The notes under the pieces: generated by a model
The model's database searches: none
Told to the model about the DNA's origin: nothing
What the model saw: the letters and a program-made list of their open reading frames with translations, nothing else
Made by a program: the position numbers and the translations under genes
DNA from: an uncultured Chloracidobacterium sp.
Lineage (GTDB): Bacteria; Acidobacteriota; Blastocatellia; Pyrinomonadales; Pyrinomonadaceae
Reading direction: 5' to 3'
Assembly: GCA_937941715.1 (NCBI GenBank)
Contig: CALDGX010000232.1
Span: 13,352 to 77,351 of the forward strand
Length of the DNA: 64,000 nt
In this document: positions 43,183 to 50,886 of the stretch, one piece after another
How positions within the stretch are numbered: the stretch's first letter is position 1
Layout: the number at the start of each line of letters is the position of its first letter

Positions 43183-43752
43183 CTATTGTTTACCTGAAAG
43201 GTCGCGGTAGAGCCAGGCCTTGGCCTTTAGCCACTCTCGTTTGACGGTGATCTCCGAGACGCCGATGACGGCGGCCGTTTCTTCCGCCGACAGCCCTCCA
43301 AAATAGCGAAGTTCGATGATGCGGGCCTTTCGCTCATCGATCCGGGCCAGCCGCTCAAGCGAATCGTTGAGGTCGATGACGCTGACGTCCGGCACCGGCG
43401 TCACGACGGCTATATCGTCGAGGCTGATGTGGTCGCTGCCGCCGCCCCGTTTGCTGTACAGTTTTGCCCGGGCCCGGTCGACCAGCATATGCCGCATAAT
43501 GCGCGCCGCGACCGCAAAAAAGTGCGAACGGTCCTTCCAGTCGATCCCGTTCTGCGCCGACAGTCTCAGATAGGCTTCGTTAATGATCTCGGTCGTTTGC
43601 AGCGTTCCGCCGCGTTCGCGGCGGCGATACCGACTGGCGATCGTCCTCAGTTCGGCGTACACGTGAGGCAGCATTTCTTCGAGCGCGTTGTCGCTGCCGT
43701 CGCTCCAACGGCGCAGATATTGCGTGATCCTTTCCTGATCCGATGGCGTCAT
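43183..43752 (-). CDS. ECF RNA polymerase sigma factor
   Basis: A 189-aa ECF sigma factor started at the ATG at 43752, which fits the family N-terminus (MTPSDQERITQYLRRWSDGS); the longer form begins with TTG. Region 2 contains TEIINEAYLRL and FFAVAARIMRHMLVDRARA, and region 4 ends with IELRYFGGLSAEETAAVIGV plus VKREWLKAKAWLYRDL. This is the pattern of the ECF group associated with Ser/Thr kinases (TIGR02999-like). The stop touches the kinase start, so both are made together. No anti-sigma factor gene is next to it, consistent with control by the kinase. Confidence 0.93.
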   Translation of the reverse strand: MTPSDQERITQYLRRWSDGSDNALEEMLPHVYAELRTIASRYRRRERGGTLQTTEIINEAYLRLSAQNGIDWKDRSHFFAVAARIMRHMLVDRARAKLYSKRGGGSDHISLDDIAVVTPVPDVSVIDLNDSLERLARIDERKARIIELRYFGGLSAEETAAVIGVSEITVKREWLKAKAWLYRDLSGKQ

Positions 43753-43918
43753 CTTACGTTTTGCTCGCTGAAAATTCTGGAGAGTGTTGAGCGGCAATCA
43801 ACAGTTTAGCGCAAAGTCGCACGGCAGACCCATTTCGCCGGCAAGCTCGCCGCAAAATGATACCATCCCGCCGATCTTCTCGCTTAAAGAGTTGAAGTCA
43901 ACATCGTTTCAACAGACT

Positions 43919-44422
43919 ATGAAGAAATTACTTAGCATTTTTATGATCACCGCAGCGGCATGTGCCGCGGGCTGTTCCTCCGCCGGACCCAATGCCGCCG
44001 CCGGCAACAGTTCGAACGCCGCAGCCTCGACGCCGTCAGCGACGCCCGCCCCTGCAGTGAGTGCAGCCAATTTCAACACCAACGCGAATACTGCCCAGGA
44101 CACCGGCCCGCAGCGTATCAGTTTCGCCAAGGGAGCAAATTGGGGCACAGCCAATGTTACGCTCGCCCCGGGCACGGCCAAAAAATTTGTCGTTTCTGCC
44201 AAGAGCGGTCAGACGATGGACGTAGAACTGTCGTCGAAAGAAACGTCGGTCAATCTCATAAAAGGTAAGGCCGAAACGACCGAAGATTTTGGGTATCTGA
44301 ATGCCGAACTCAAGTCCAACGGAGATTATGTCTTCGAGGTTCGCAACTCGACCAAAAAAGAGGTCAAAACCTCGGTCAAGGTGACGATCGAAAGTCCGTC
44401 GGACGAGCCTGACGAACAATAA
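43919..44422 (+). CDS. Small lipoprotein of unknown function
   Basis: A 167-aa lipoprotein. The ATG at 43919 gives a signal peptide with lipobox AAGC (Cys19, in ACAAGCSSAG); the longer open frame upstream lacks signal character. After a Ser/Ala/Pro/Asn-rich linker (about 20-60), the mature domain is beta-rich with RISFAKGANWGTANVTLAPG and DYVFEVRNSTKKEVKTSVKV, resembling small beta-sandwich domains that bind sugars or proteins. No family is named. It ends in front of a good hairpin terminator. Confidence 0.7.
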   Translation: MKKLLSIFMITAAACAAGCSSAGPNAAAGNSSNAAASTPSATPAPAVSAANFNTNANTAQDTGPQRISFAKGANWGTANVTLAPGTAKKFVVSAKSGQTMDVELSSKETSVNLIKGKAETTEDFGYLNAELKSNGDYVFEVRNSTKKEVKTSVKVTIESPSDEPDEQ

Positions 44423-44468
44423 CGGCGGGGATAGCCGTCCTGTGCGGCTGCGATAGTACGTCGGCCGG

Positions 44469-44499
44469 AAAGGCCCACACCGAAAGGTCGTGGGCCTTT
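44469..44499 (+). terminator. Terminator-like hairpin after the lipoprotein gene
   Basis: AAAGGCCCAC (44469-44478) pairs perfectly with GTGGGCCTTT (44490-44499), with an inner ACC-GAAA-GGT stem and a stable GNRA tetraloop. The T-run after it is short (TTTACTATTT). It lies about 50 bp past the stop of the plus-strand lipoprotein gene. Confidence 0.75.
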
Positions 44500-44532
44500 A
44501 CTATTTCGCACTTTGGGGCGATCAAACAAAAA

Positions 44533-44563
44533 AAGGGCATCTGACCGTCAGGTCAAATGCCTT
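44533..44563 (-). terminator. Terminator of tRNA-Pro
   Basis: On the minus strand AAGGCATTTGACC, a TGAC loop and GGTCAGATGCCCTT form a hairpin of about 13 bp with small mismatches, followed by a run of T. It sits about 14 bp beyond the 3' CCA end of the tRNA. Confidence 0.75.
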
Positions 44564-44576
44564 ATTTTCAGGAAAA

Positions 44577-44653
<77 letters not shown>

Positions 44654-44693
44654 TTGAGTCAATCTACGAGTCTAAGTCACGGCAGTTGAAGTG

Positions 44694-45392
44694 TCAAACT
44701 GCGCCGTCATCTTGTTTCGGCTGCTTACCGAATTTATGCCTCAGTACCTCGATGATCGGCGGCAGCAGTGAAAGTACAACAACAAGGATGACGACCTTTT
44801 CGATATGGTCCTCGAGCTTAATATTAAATGCGCCCTCGATCGCCGTGCCCAGATAATAACCGGCCAGCACCATACTGAAGATCCAAAGGAAACCGCCGAT
44901 GACGCTGAACATCAGGAATTTGGCGTACGGCATTTCGGCGGCACCGACCACCAGCGGGGCAAAGGTCCGGACGATCGGGACGAACCTCGCCAGGATCACC
45001 GTTTTGACACCGTATTTTTCAAAGAACGCGTGAGCCTTGGCGACACGGCTGGGCTTAAAAATGAGCGAACTTTCACGGTTAAAGAGCGTTTTGCCCATCC
45101 AGCGGCCGGTCCAGTAACCGGTGCTGTCGCCGAGCACCGAACCGGCGAAAAACGCGGCCAGTACGAGGACCACGTTCAACTTGTCGGGCAATGTCCGGGC
45201 CATCAGGCCGGTGACGACGAGCAGGGAATCGCCGGGCAGGAAAAAGCCTACCGCCAGGCCGGTTTCGGCAAAGACGATAAAGAAGAGCCCAAAATACACG
45301 TACCCGCCGAGCAGGCCGAGCATCCAGTCGATCAACAGCTTTGGGTTCAGAAAGTCCCTTACCTGATGAAAAAGTTCGGTTAAATATTCCAT
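44694..45392 (-). CDS. DedA/SNARE-associated family membrane protein
   Basis: A 232-aa polytopic inner-membrane protein of the DedA family, lipid-scramblase-like transporters that recycle undecaprenyl phosphate or move phospholipids. Family features are VFAETGLAVGFFLPGDSLLVV, with the conserved Glu and PGD, and FARFVPIVRTFAPLVVG-like ILARFVPIVRTFAPL with the essential Arg pair. About five hydrophobic segments are visible. The gene starts 9 bp after the pcm stop on the minus strand, so it is the third gene of a surE-pcm-dedA unit. It is followed by tRNA-Pro on the same strand. Confidence 0.9.
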   Translation of the reverse strand: MEYLTELFHQVRDFLNPKLLIDWMLGLLGGYVYFGLFFIVFAETGLAVGFFLPGDSLLVVTGLMARTLPDKLNVVLVLAAFFAGSVLGDSTGYWTGRWMGKTLFNRESSLIFKPSRVAKAHAFFEKYGVKTVILARFVPIVRTFAPLVVGAAEMPYAKFLMFSVIGGFLWIFSMVLAGYYLGTAIEGAFNIKLEDHIEKVVILVVVLSLLPPIIEVLRHKFGKQPKQDDGAV

Positions 45393-45401
45393 AGATCAGA
45401 T

Positions 45402-46082
45402 CTATTCGGCGGCCCAGCCGTGTTTGCCGATCAACGGCACAAAGGCACACGGCCCGAAATTCTCCTGCGTATATCCCGCGGCCGTCCGCGTAACCCGGAT
45501 CAGGTTTTGCGACCGCTGGCCTTCGCCGATCGGTATCACCAGGCGACCGCCGACCTTTAATTGCCGAACAAGCGGCTCAGGTATCGACGGCCCGCCGGCC
45601 GCGACCAGCATTGCGTCAAACGGATGATAGACGTCCCAACCGGCAGTGCCGTCACCGGCCTTTAGCGTTACGTTTCGAAACCCCAGATCCCGTAATCGCT
45701 GCTCGGCCTCGGCAGCCAGATTAGGCAATCGCTCGATGGCGAATACTTTGCGGGCGAGGCTCGCCAGGATCGCCGTCTGGTAGCCGGTTCCGGCGCCGAT
45801 CTCGAGTATCTTCTCGTTTCCCTTGAGTTCGAGCAGTTCGGTCATACGGGCGACGATGAATGGCTGCGAGATAGTCTGGCCGCCGGCGATCGGCAGGGCG
45901 TTGTCCTTATAGGCCTGTGCCTTGAGCGCCTCAGGGACAAATTTATGCCGAGGCAGGTGCGCCATCACTTCGAGTACCGCGGTGTCGGCGATGTGATAGT
46001 GGTCTCGCAGCCGATCGACCATCGCGGCCCGAACCATCTCGTGGCCGTCGGCGATACCCTTTGAACGTGACGGAAAGCTCAT
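45402..46082 (-). CDS. pcm: Protein-L-isoaspartate O-methyltransferase
   Basis: A 226-aa SAM-dependent methyltransferase that repairs isoaspartyl residues in aged proteins. The SAM-binding motif EIGAGTGYQTAILA, the preceding ISQPFIVARMTELL and the post-motif GDGTAGWDVYHPFDAMLVAA are characteristic. The start is ATG with AAGAGG a few bases upstream. It begins 7 bp after the surE stop codon on the same strand, the classical surE-pcm pairing, and is followed 9 bp later by the DedA gene. Confidence 0.93.
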   Translation of the reverse strand: MSFPSRSKGIADGHEMVRAAMVDRLRDHYHIADTAVLEVMAHLPRHKFVPEALKAQAYKDNALPIAGGQTISQPFIVARMTELLELKGNEKILEIGAGTGYQTAILASLARKVFAIERLPNLAAEAEQRLRDLGFRNVTLKAGDGTAGWDVYHPFDAMLVAAGGPSIPEPLVRQLKVGGRLVIPIGEGQRSQNLIRVTRTAAGYTQENFGPCAFVPLIGKHGWAAE

Positions 46083-46089
46083 TTACCTC

Positions 46090-46842
46090 TTACGTATTCC
46101 AGTCCTTTAGATGTTCGAGAACGTGGTGGTTGGTCAGGTCGCTCCGCATCGGGGTGATCGACACATAACCCTCGGCGATCGCCTCGAAATCAGTTCCGCC
46201 CTCGGCCCGAAACCCCTCGCGAAGCTCGCCGATCCAATAGTATGGCTTGCCCCGCGGATCGATGTGTTCGCTGATAACTGGTCGGGCGGTCTTGAAACCC
46301 TGTTTGGTGACACGCAGGCCGGCCGGTACGCCTTTCGGGACGTTGACATTCAATAACGTGCCGTGCGGTATGCCCTCAGCGATCGCTTTAGCGGTAACCT
46401 CGCGGGCGATCCTGGCCGACTCGGTAAAGTCGTGCGAGCGTGTCGAGGTCAGGCTGAACGCGAGTCCCGGCACACCGAGTATCGTCGCCTCGAGCGCCCC
46501 GGCAACAGTGCCGGAATACGTCGCGTCGTCGCCGAGATTGGCTCCGTGATTGATACCCGAACAGCAAATGTGCGGAGCCTCAGCCGCCGGCAGTATCTTG
46601 TTCAGCGCCAGTGTGACGCAGTCGGTCGGTGTGCCGTCGACCGTCCAGTGGCGTTCGTCGATCTGACGTATCCGCAGGGGGCGGGCGAGCGTCAGGCTGT
46701 GAGCTGCGCCGCTCATCTCAGATTCCGGAGCGACGACGTAAACATCGCCGATCTCGCTCAGGGCCGCCTCGAGTGCGGCGATGCCGTCCGAGTGGATGCC
46801 GTCGTCGTTGGTGATCAGTATTCTGGTTCGTTCGTTGTTCAT
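46090..46842 (-). CDS. surE: 5'/3'-nucleotidase SurE
   Basis: A 250-aa metal-dependent nucleoside-monophosphate phosphatase. The ATG at 46842 is preferred because MNNERTRILITNDDGIHSDG places the metal-binding DD pair at the usual place near the N-terminus; the longer open frame would add an unrelated Phe/Ser-rich leader. Further signatures are APESEMSGAAHSLTL, the DGTPTDCVTLALN segment and the GINHGANLGDDATYSGTVAG metal site. SurE and Pcm are both survival and repair functions in stationary phase. An inverted repeat of 14-bp arms lies between rpsU and surE. Confidence 0.95.
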   Translation of the reverse strand: MNNERTRILITNDDGIHSDGIAALEAALSEIGDVYVVAPESEMSGAAHSLTLARPLRIRQIDERHWTVDGTPTDCVTLALNKILPAAEAPHICCSGINHGANLGDDATYSGTVAGALEATILGVPGLAFSLTSTRSHDFTESARIAREVTAKAIAEGIPHGTLLNVNVPKGVPAGLRVTKQGFKTARPVISEHIDPRGKPYYWIGELREGFRAEGGTDFEAIAEGYVSITPMRSDLTNHHVLEHLKDWNT

Positions 46843-46860
46843 CTGGGGGTAAAAACTGGA

Positions 46861-46904
46861 AAAAGGTGAAAAAGCGAAACTACTTTTCCACTTTTTCACC
46901 TTTT
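46861..46904. terminator. AT-rich perfect hairpin between rpsU and surE
   Basis: AAAAGGTGAAAAAG (46861-46874) and CTTTTTCACCTTTT (46891-46904) form a perfect 14-bp inverted repeat with a 16-nt loop, bordered by T/A runs on both sides. It could end the rpsU transcript or attenuate read-through into surE. The stem is poor in GC, so termination would be weak. Confidence 0.5.
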
Positions 46905-46925
46905 ATTTTTTCATTGCCGATCGGC

Positions 46926-47165
46926 TTACCGGCTGGGCGGTGCTGCCGGGCGGGGAGCCGTATTGTTCATCGGCCGCTGCTGGCGGAAACGACGGCGGTT
47001 GCGTTTTCGTGCATTTGCCGATTTGAGTTTTGCCTTCTGCGACGGCGGAATGAAGTGTGCATGCTTCTTGAGATCTTTGATGATCTCTTCGCTGATCACT
47101 TTCCGCTTAAAGCGTCGAAGCGCAGATTCGATCGATTCGTTCGAATTAACTGTAATATATGCCAT
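46926..47165 (-). CDS. rpsU: Ribosomal protein bS21
   Basis: A 79-aa basic protein. The N-terminal half (ITVNSNESIESALRRFKRKV) is the conserved bS21 core, followed by the basic stretch KLKSANARKRNRRRFRQ. The 15-residue tail (NNTAPRPAAPPSR) is an unusual extension. The start ATG has a strong ribosome binding site GGGGGTGAG on the minus strand. bS21 takes part in translation initiation on the small subunit. It is upstream of surE on the same strand, separated by the AT-rich hairpin. Confidence 0.93.
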   Translation of the reverse strand: MAYITVNSNESIESALRRFKRKVISEEIIKDLKKHAHFIPPSQKAKLKSANARKRNRRRFRQQRPMNNTAPRPAAPPSR

Positions 47166-47346
47166 TTATCGTCTCACCCCCTTTCGGCTAAAGATACGCT
47201 CCCAAGAGCAAACCATTATTTAACTACTTTTCGGCACGAAACGCAAGGCCGAACATATCCGGCGCGGCCTGCCCGCCGGAGGGTGATTGACCGGGGCCGC
47301 GACCCGTGCGATTATCATCACGACCAAACTTAAAAAGCGGCAATAA

Positions 47347-48933
47347 ATGGACGACGTTTCAAAAATGACGGCGCGGGTTCCGGGTAACGGGCTCTTGGCC
47401 GATCTGCGCGCGGCGATCGGCCGTCCGGTCGCGGCCATACCGCTCGATATCTTTCGGATCGTGTGCGGAATGCTGTTATTTGCCTACTTTCTGCGAACGC
47501 TGCTCGAGGTGCCCGATTTCAGCTCGCCCGACGGTCTCATTGATCACGGACTCTCGCTGTCGGTCTATTGGTTTACGCAGATCGGCCTTTTTCACCCCGG
47601 GATCAGTGCCGGGGCGTTTCAAGCCATATTTGGGTTCGCCTGCGTGTCGTCGCTGCTGGTGGCGGCCGGCTATCGGCCCAGATTCTTTGCGTTCCTTCTA
47701 TTCCTGATCGCCGTCAGCACCTACCGTTGGAATTTCATGGTGATGTACGTCGATGACGCGATAATGCACCTGATCATATTCTGGCTGTTGGTCCTGCCGG
47801 TCGGCCGGACCTTGTCCCTCGCTGATCGGCTGCGAGGCCGCGGTTCGATGGCCGAGTGGCTGCCGATGACCGTCCCGGGGCTCGCCCTGCGTTGTTTCTT
47901 TTGGAATCTCGCTCTACTTTATCTGGTCGCCGGACTCTGGAAATGGACGAGCCCGATGTGGCTCGAAGGCACGGCGATGTACGTCATCTTCAGGCTGCCG
48001 ATATCGTACGGCGCCGATCTCTGGAATGCGTCGCATATACCATATCTACGGCTGCTCGATTACTGCGCCCTGGTTTTCGAGCCGGTTTTTCCGATCATCT
48101 TTCTGCTCCGCCGCGGCCATATTCTCAAATACGTCCTGTTAATCGGCCTCATTGGACTCCACCTGGGCACGATCGCGACGCTCAACATTCCGTTCGCCAA
48201 TATCGCTTGCCTGGCCGCCGCCGTGCTCATTTTTGGCGAAGAGATAATGTCGCTGTTGAGATCTAAATGGCCCGGCGGGGTGCCGCAACCCGCGAGACCG
48301 CAGTTAAGGATCGCCGATGCCGCGGCCGTTTTTGTCGCGGCCACGCTGACGCTCGCGATGCTGAGTTCGGTCGCCCTTCCGAACTGGCGGAGGCCGACAC
48401 GTGTCTCGGCGGGCCCGCACACTGTCGCCGCGGCACCGGCGAACTCCCGCGGAGGCGAGTTTGACGAAGGTTGGCACGAAGGCCTCGGGCCCGTCCAATC
48501 AACATTTTTCGGGGCTCTATGGCTGGCAGGCATCGCCCAGCAATATCAGCTTTTTAACTGGATAGACGAGCGTAATTACCGCCTGTACTACAGGGTCTAT
48601 GAGCGGGGACCGGACGGGTCATCGGCCGAGGGGAACACGGCCGATCTGCTGCCGCGGTCGCTCCGCGGGGTCTTGCTGCAGTTTTACCTGCACGGCATTA
48701 CCTGGATGCGCGTGCCGCCGGCCCGCCAGGCCGAGATCCGCGAAAGCCTGCAGACGCGCATCGCTGCCCGCTACTGCCGCAGTGCATCGCCGGCCGGAAG
48801 CGTCGACGTCCTTTACGCCCTTGAGCGGATCGACGCGTCAGGCCGCCCGCCTGAACTGCAATATCAACTGCTGATGAGCTTTACCTGTTCGGGCGGCGAT
48901 CCGTTGTTTATCTATCGGGAGGCTCAGCCCTGA
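47347..48933 (+). CDS. HTTM-domain membrane protein (gamma-carboxylase-like)
   Basis: A 528-aa polytopic membrane protein. The N-terminal about 300 residues carry the HTTM/vitamin-K-dependent carboxylase-like arrangement: IPLDIFRIVCGMLLFAYFLR, then FHPGI, then TYRWNFMVMYVDDAIMHLI and LYLVAGLWKWTSPMWLEG, with several hydrophobic helices. A further helix lies at about 320-345 and a soluble C-terminal part of about 180 residues follows (with NWIDERNYRLYYRVYER). HTTM proteins are mostly uncharacterised; the vertebrate relative carboxylates glutamate. It is 36 bp upstream of asnB on the same strand, so co-transcription is likely. Substrate and role are unknown. Confidence 0.8.
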   Translation: MDDVSKMTARVPGNGLLADLRAAIGRPVAAIPLDIFRIVCGMLLFAYFLRTLLEVPDFSSPDGLIDHGLSLSVYWFTQIGLFHPGISAGAFQAIFGFACVSSLLVAAGYRPRFFAFLLFLIAVSTYRWNFMVMYVDDAIMHLIIFWLLVLPVGRTLSLADRLRGRGSMAEWLPMTVPGLALRCFFWNLALLYLVAGLWKWTSPMWLEGTAMYVIFRLPISYGADLWNASHIPYLRLLDYCALVFEPVFPIIFLLRRGHILKYVLLIGLIGLHLGTIATLNIPFANIACLAAAVLIFGEEIMSLLRSKWPGGVPQPARPQLRIADAAAVFVAATLTLAMLSSVALPNWRRPTRVSAGPHTVAAAPANSRGGEFDEGWHEGLGPVQSTFFGALWLAGIAQQYQLFNWIDERNYRLYYRVYERGPDGSSAEGNTADLLPRSLRGVLLQFYLHGITWMRVPPARQAEIRESLQTRIAARYCRSASPAGSVDVLYALERIDASGRPPELQYQLLMSFTCSGGDPLFIYREAQP

Positions 48934-48969
48934 CCGCCTCGTGAGAGTGGTACAGGCCGTTATTGAACT

Positions 48970-50877
48970 ATGTGCGGAATTGTTGCGATCTTTTCACACC
49001 GTCGGCGAGTGAGCGCCGAACTGCTTGGCAAAGCGGTCGAGCAGCTTAGGCCGCGCGGCCCTGACGATACCGGCGTGTGGATCGACCCCGCCGGCCGGGC
49101 CGGTCTCGGGCATGCGCGTCTGAGCATTATCGACGCGGCCAACGGGGCACAGCCGATGGCCAATGAAGACGGCTCGCTGCGTTTGATCGTCAACGGTGAA
49201 TTTTACGATTTCGAGCGGATCCGTGAGGATCTGGGAAAGCTGGGCCACACCTTTTCGACGCTCTCGGACAGCGAGATCGCCCTGCACCTGTTTGAGCAGT
49301 ACGGTTCTGATTGCCTTGAGCACCTTCGCGGCGAATTTGCATTTTCGATCTGGGATAGTTCGAAGGGCGAGCTTTTTGCCGCTCGCGACCGTTTTGGTAT
49401 CAAACCGCTGTTTTACGCGGTTGATGCGGACAATATCTATCTCGCGTCCGAGGTCAAAGCGATCTTTGCCGCTGGTTTTCGTCCGGCGTGGGACCACAGG
49501 TCGGTCTTTCAGCACCTTTATTTTTCGGTCGATCAGGATCGCAGCCTGTTTCATGGTGTTCGCCAAGTCCCGCCCGGACATTTTCTAAGGATCAGTGACG
49601 GCGGTGTCAGCGTCAAACGATATTGGGACGTCGATTACCCGCGCTCCGGCAGCGGGAGTTTCGCTCTTTCCGCGGGCGACTGTGTGGACGGCGTCCGCGA
49701 ACTTCTGAGCGAAGCCGTGCGTCTGCGGATGCGTGCGGACGTGCCGGTCGGATGTTATTTGAGCGGCGGCGTTGATTCGTCGTCGGTGCTTGGGTTGGCG
49801 GCGACGTTCTCGACTTCGCCGTTGACCGCGTTTACGATCGCCTTCGATCACGACGATTTTAACGAGACTGAAAGCGCTTGTCTGACCGCCGGCTTTGCCG
49901 GGGCCGACTATCATCCGGTGCCGGTCAAGGCCGCGGATTTCGCAGAGGATTTCGAAGAGGCGGTTTGGCGCGGTGAAATGATCCACTACAACGCACATGG
50001 TGCTGCCCGGTTTCGTCTTAGCCGGACCGTTCGCGACGCCGGTTACAAGGTCGTTCTGGCCGGCGAAGGTGCCGATGAACTTTTTGCCGGATATGATTTT
50101 TCGAGTCAGGCGGTGCTTTCTGCCGGAACGGCGGGCGGGCCGGGCAAATGGGCGCGGATCGCGATGCGTATGCTGCGGCCGAAAAGTCCCCTTCAGCGCC
50201 ACATCGCACGCACCTCGCCTTGGCTCGCACGGCTCAGTCAGGGCCTTGCGTTTCCGACGCATCTGCTCGAATACGTCGCCGGCAAATTTGATCTGCTCGG
50301 CGGCATCATCGCGCCGGACATCGCCCGCCGATTTGACGGGCGTGATCCGTACCGCGAATTCTTCAGGCAGTTTGATTACCGATCGACGCTACATGGGCGT
50401 GAACCGGCTAAACAGATACTTTATCTGTGGATGAAATCGGTGTTCGTCAATTACGTTCTCGCGGCCGAGAGGCTCGATATGGCGCATGCGGTCGAGGTTC
50501 GCCTGCCGTTTCTGGATCACAAACTCTTTGAATTTGCCAGAGACATTCCGGTGACGATGCTCGCGGAGAACGGCCGGCTCAAACATCTGCTTCGCGAGGC
50601 GGTCAAGCCGTGCGTTCGGCCCGAGGTCTATGACGGCCTCAAACAGCCGTTCATCGCGCCGCCCACTGACCTGATCCCGGGCAACCCGATGTTCGACCTG
50701 CTGCAGGACCATCTGCGAAGTGAGAGCTTCGCCGCCGTACCGTTCTTTGATCAGCCGGCCGTGATACGACTGCTTGACGAACTGCCCGCGATGGAGCCGG
50801 CTCGGCGGACGTCCATGGATCCGGTTCTTTTCATGATGGCGTCGTACGCCATTCTGCAATCAAAATATCGACTATGA
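48970..50877 (+). CDS. asnB: Asparagine synthetase, glutamine-hydrolysing
   Basis: A 635-aa two-domain enzyme. Cys2 in MCGIVAIFSHR is the glutaminase nucleophile, and RPRGPDDTGVW, GHARLSIID and LIVNGEFYDF complete the N-terminal class II amidotransferase domain. The synthetase domain has the ATP-binding SGGVDSSSVLG and GEGADELFAGYDFSS. It amidates aspartate using ATP and glutamine in the cytosol. Longer AsnB-like forms also take part in modifying peptides or envelope polysaccharides, and the HTTM neighbour makes that worth keeping in mind. The gene ends 9 bp before the converging stop of the HEAT-like gene. No strong ribosome binding site is seen at the ATG. Confidence 0.93.
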   Translation: MCGIVAIFSHRRRVSAELLGKAVEQLRPRGPDDTGVWIDPAGRAGLGHARLSIIDAANGAQPMANEDGSLRLIVNGEFYDFERIREDLGKLGHTFSTLSDSEIALHLFEQYGSDCLEHLRGEFAFSIWDSSKGELFAARDRFGIKPLFYAVDADNIYLASEVKAIFAAGFRPAWDHRSVFQHLYFSVDQDRSLFHGVRQVPPGHFLRISDGGVSVKRYWDVDYPRSGSGSFALSAGDCVDGVRELLSEAVRLRMRADVPVGCYLSGGVDSSSVLGLAATFSTSPLTAFTIAFDHDDFNETESACLTAGFAGADYHPVPVKAADFAEDFEEAVWRGEMIHYNAHGAARFRLSRTVRDAGYKVVLAGEGADELFAGYDFSSQAVLSAGTAGGPGKWARIAMRMLRPKSPLQRHIARTSPWLARLSQGLAFPTHLLEYVAGKFDLLGGIIAPDIARRFDGRDPYREFFRQFDYRSTLHGREPAKQILYLWMKSVFVNYVLAAERLDMAHAVEVRLPFLDHKLFEFARDIPVTMLAENGRLKHLLREAVKPCVRPEVYDGLKQPFIAPPTDLIPGNPMFDLLQDHLRSESFAAVPFFDQPAVIRLLDELPAMEPARRTSMDPVLFMMASYAILQSKYRL

Positions 50878-50886
50878 CGCCCATGA

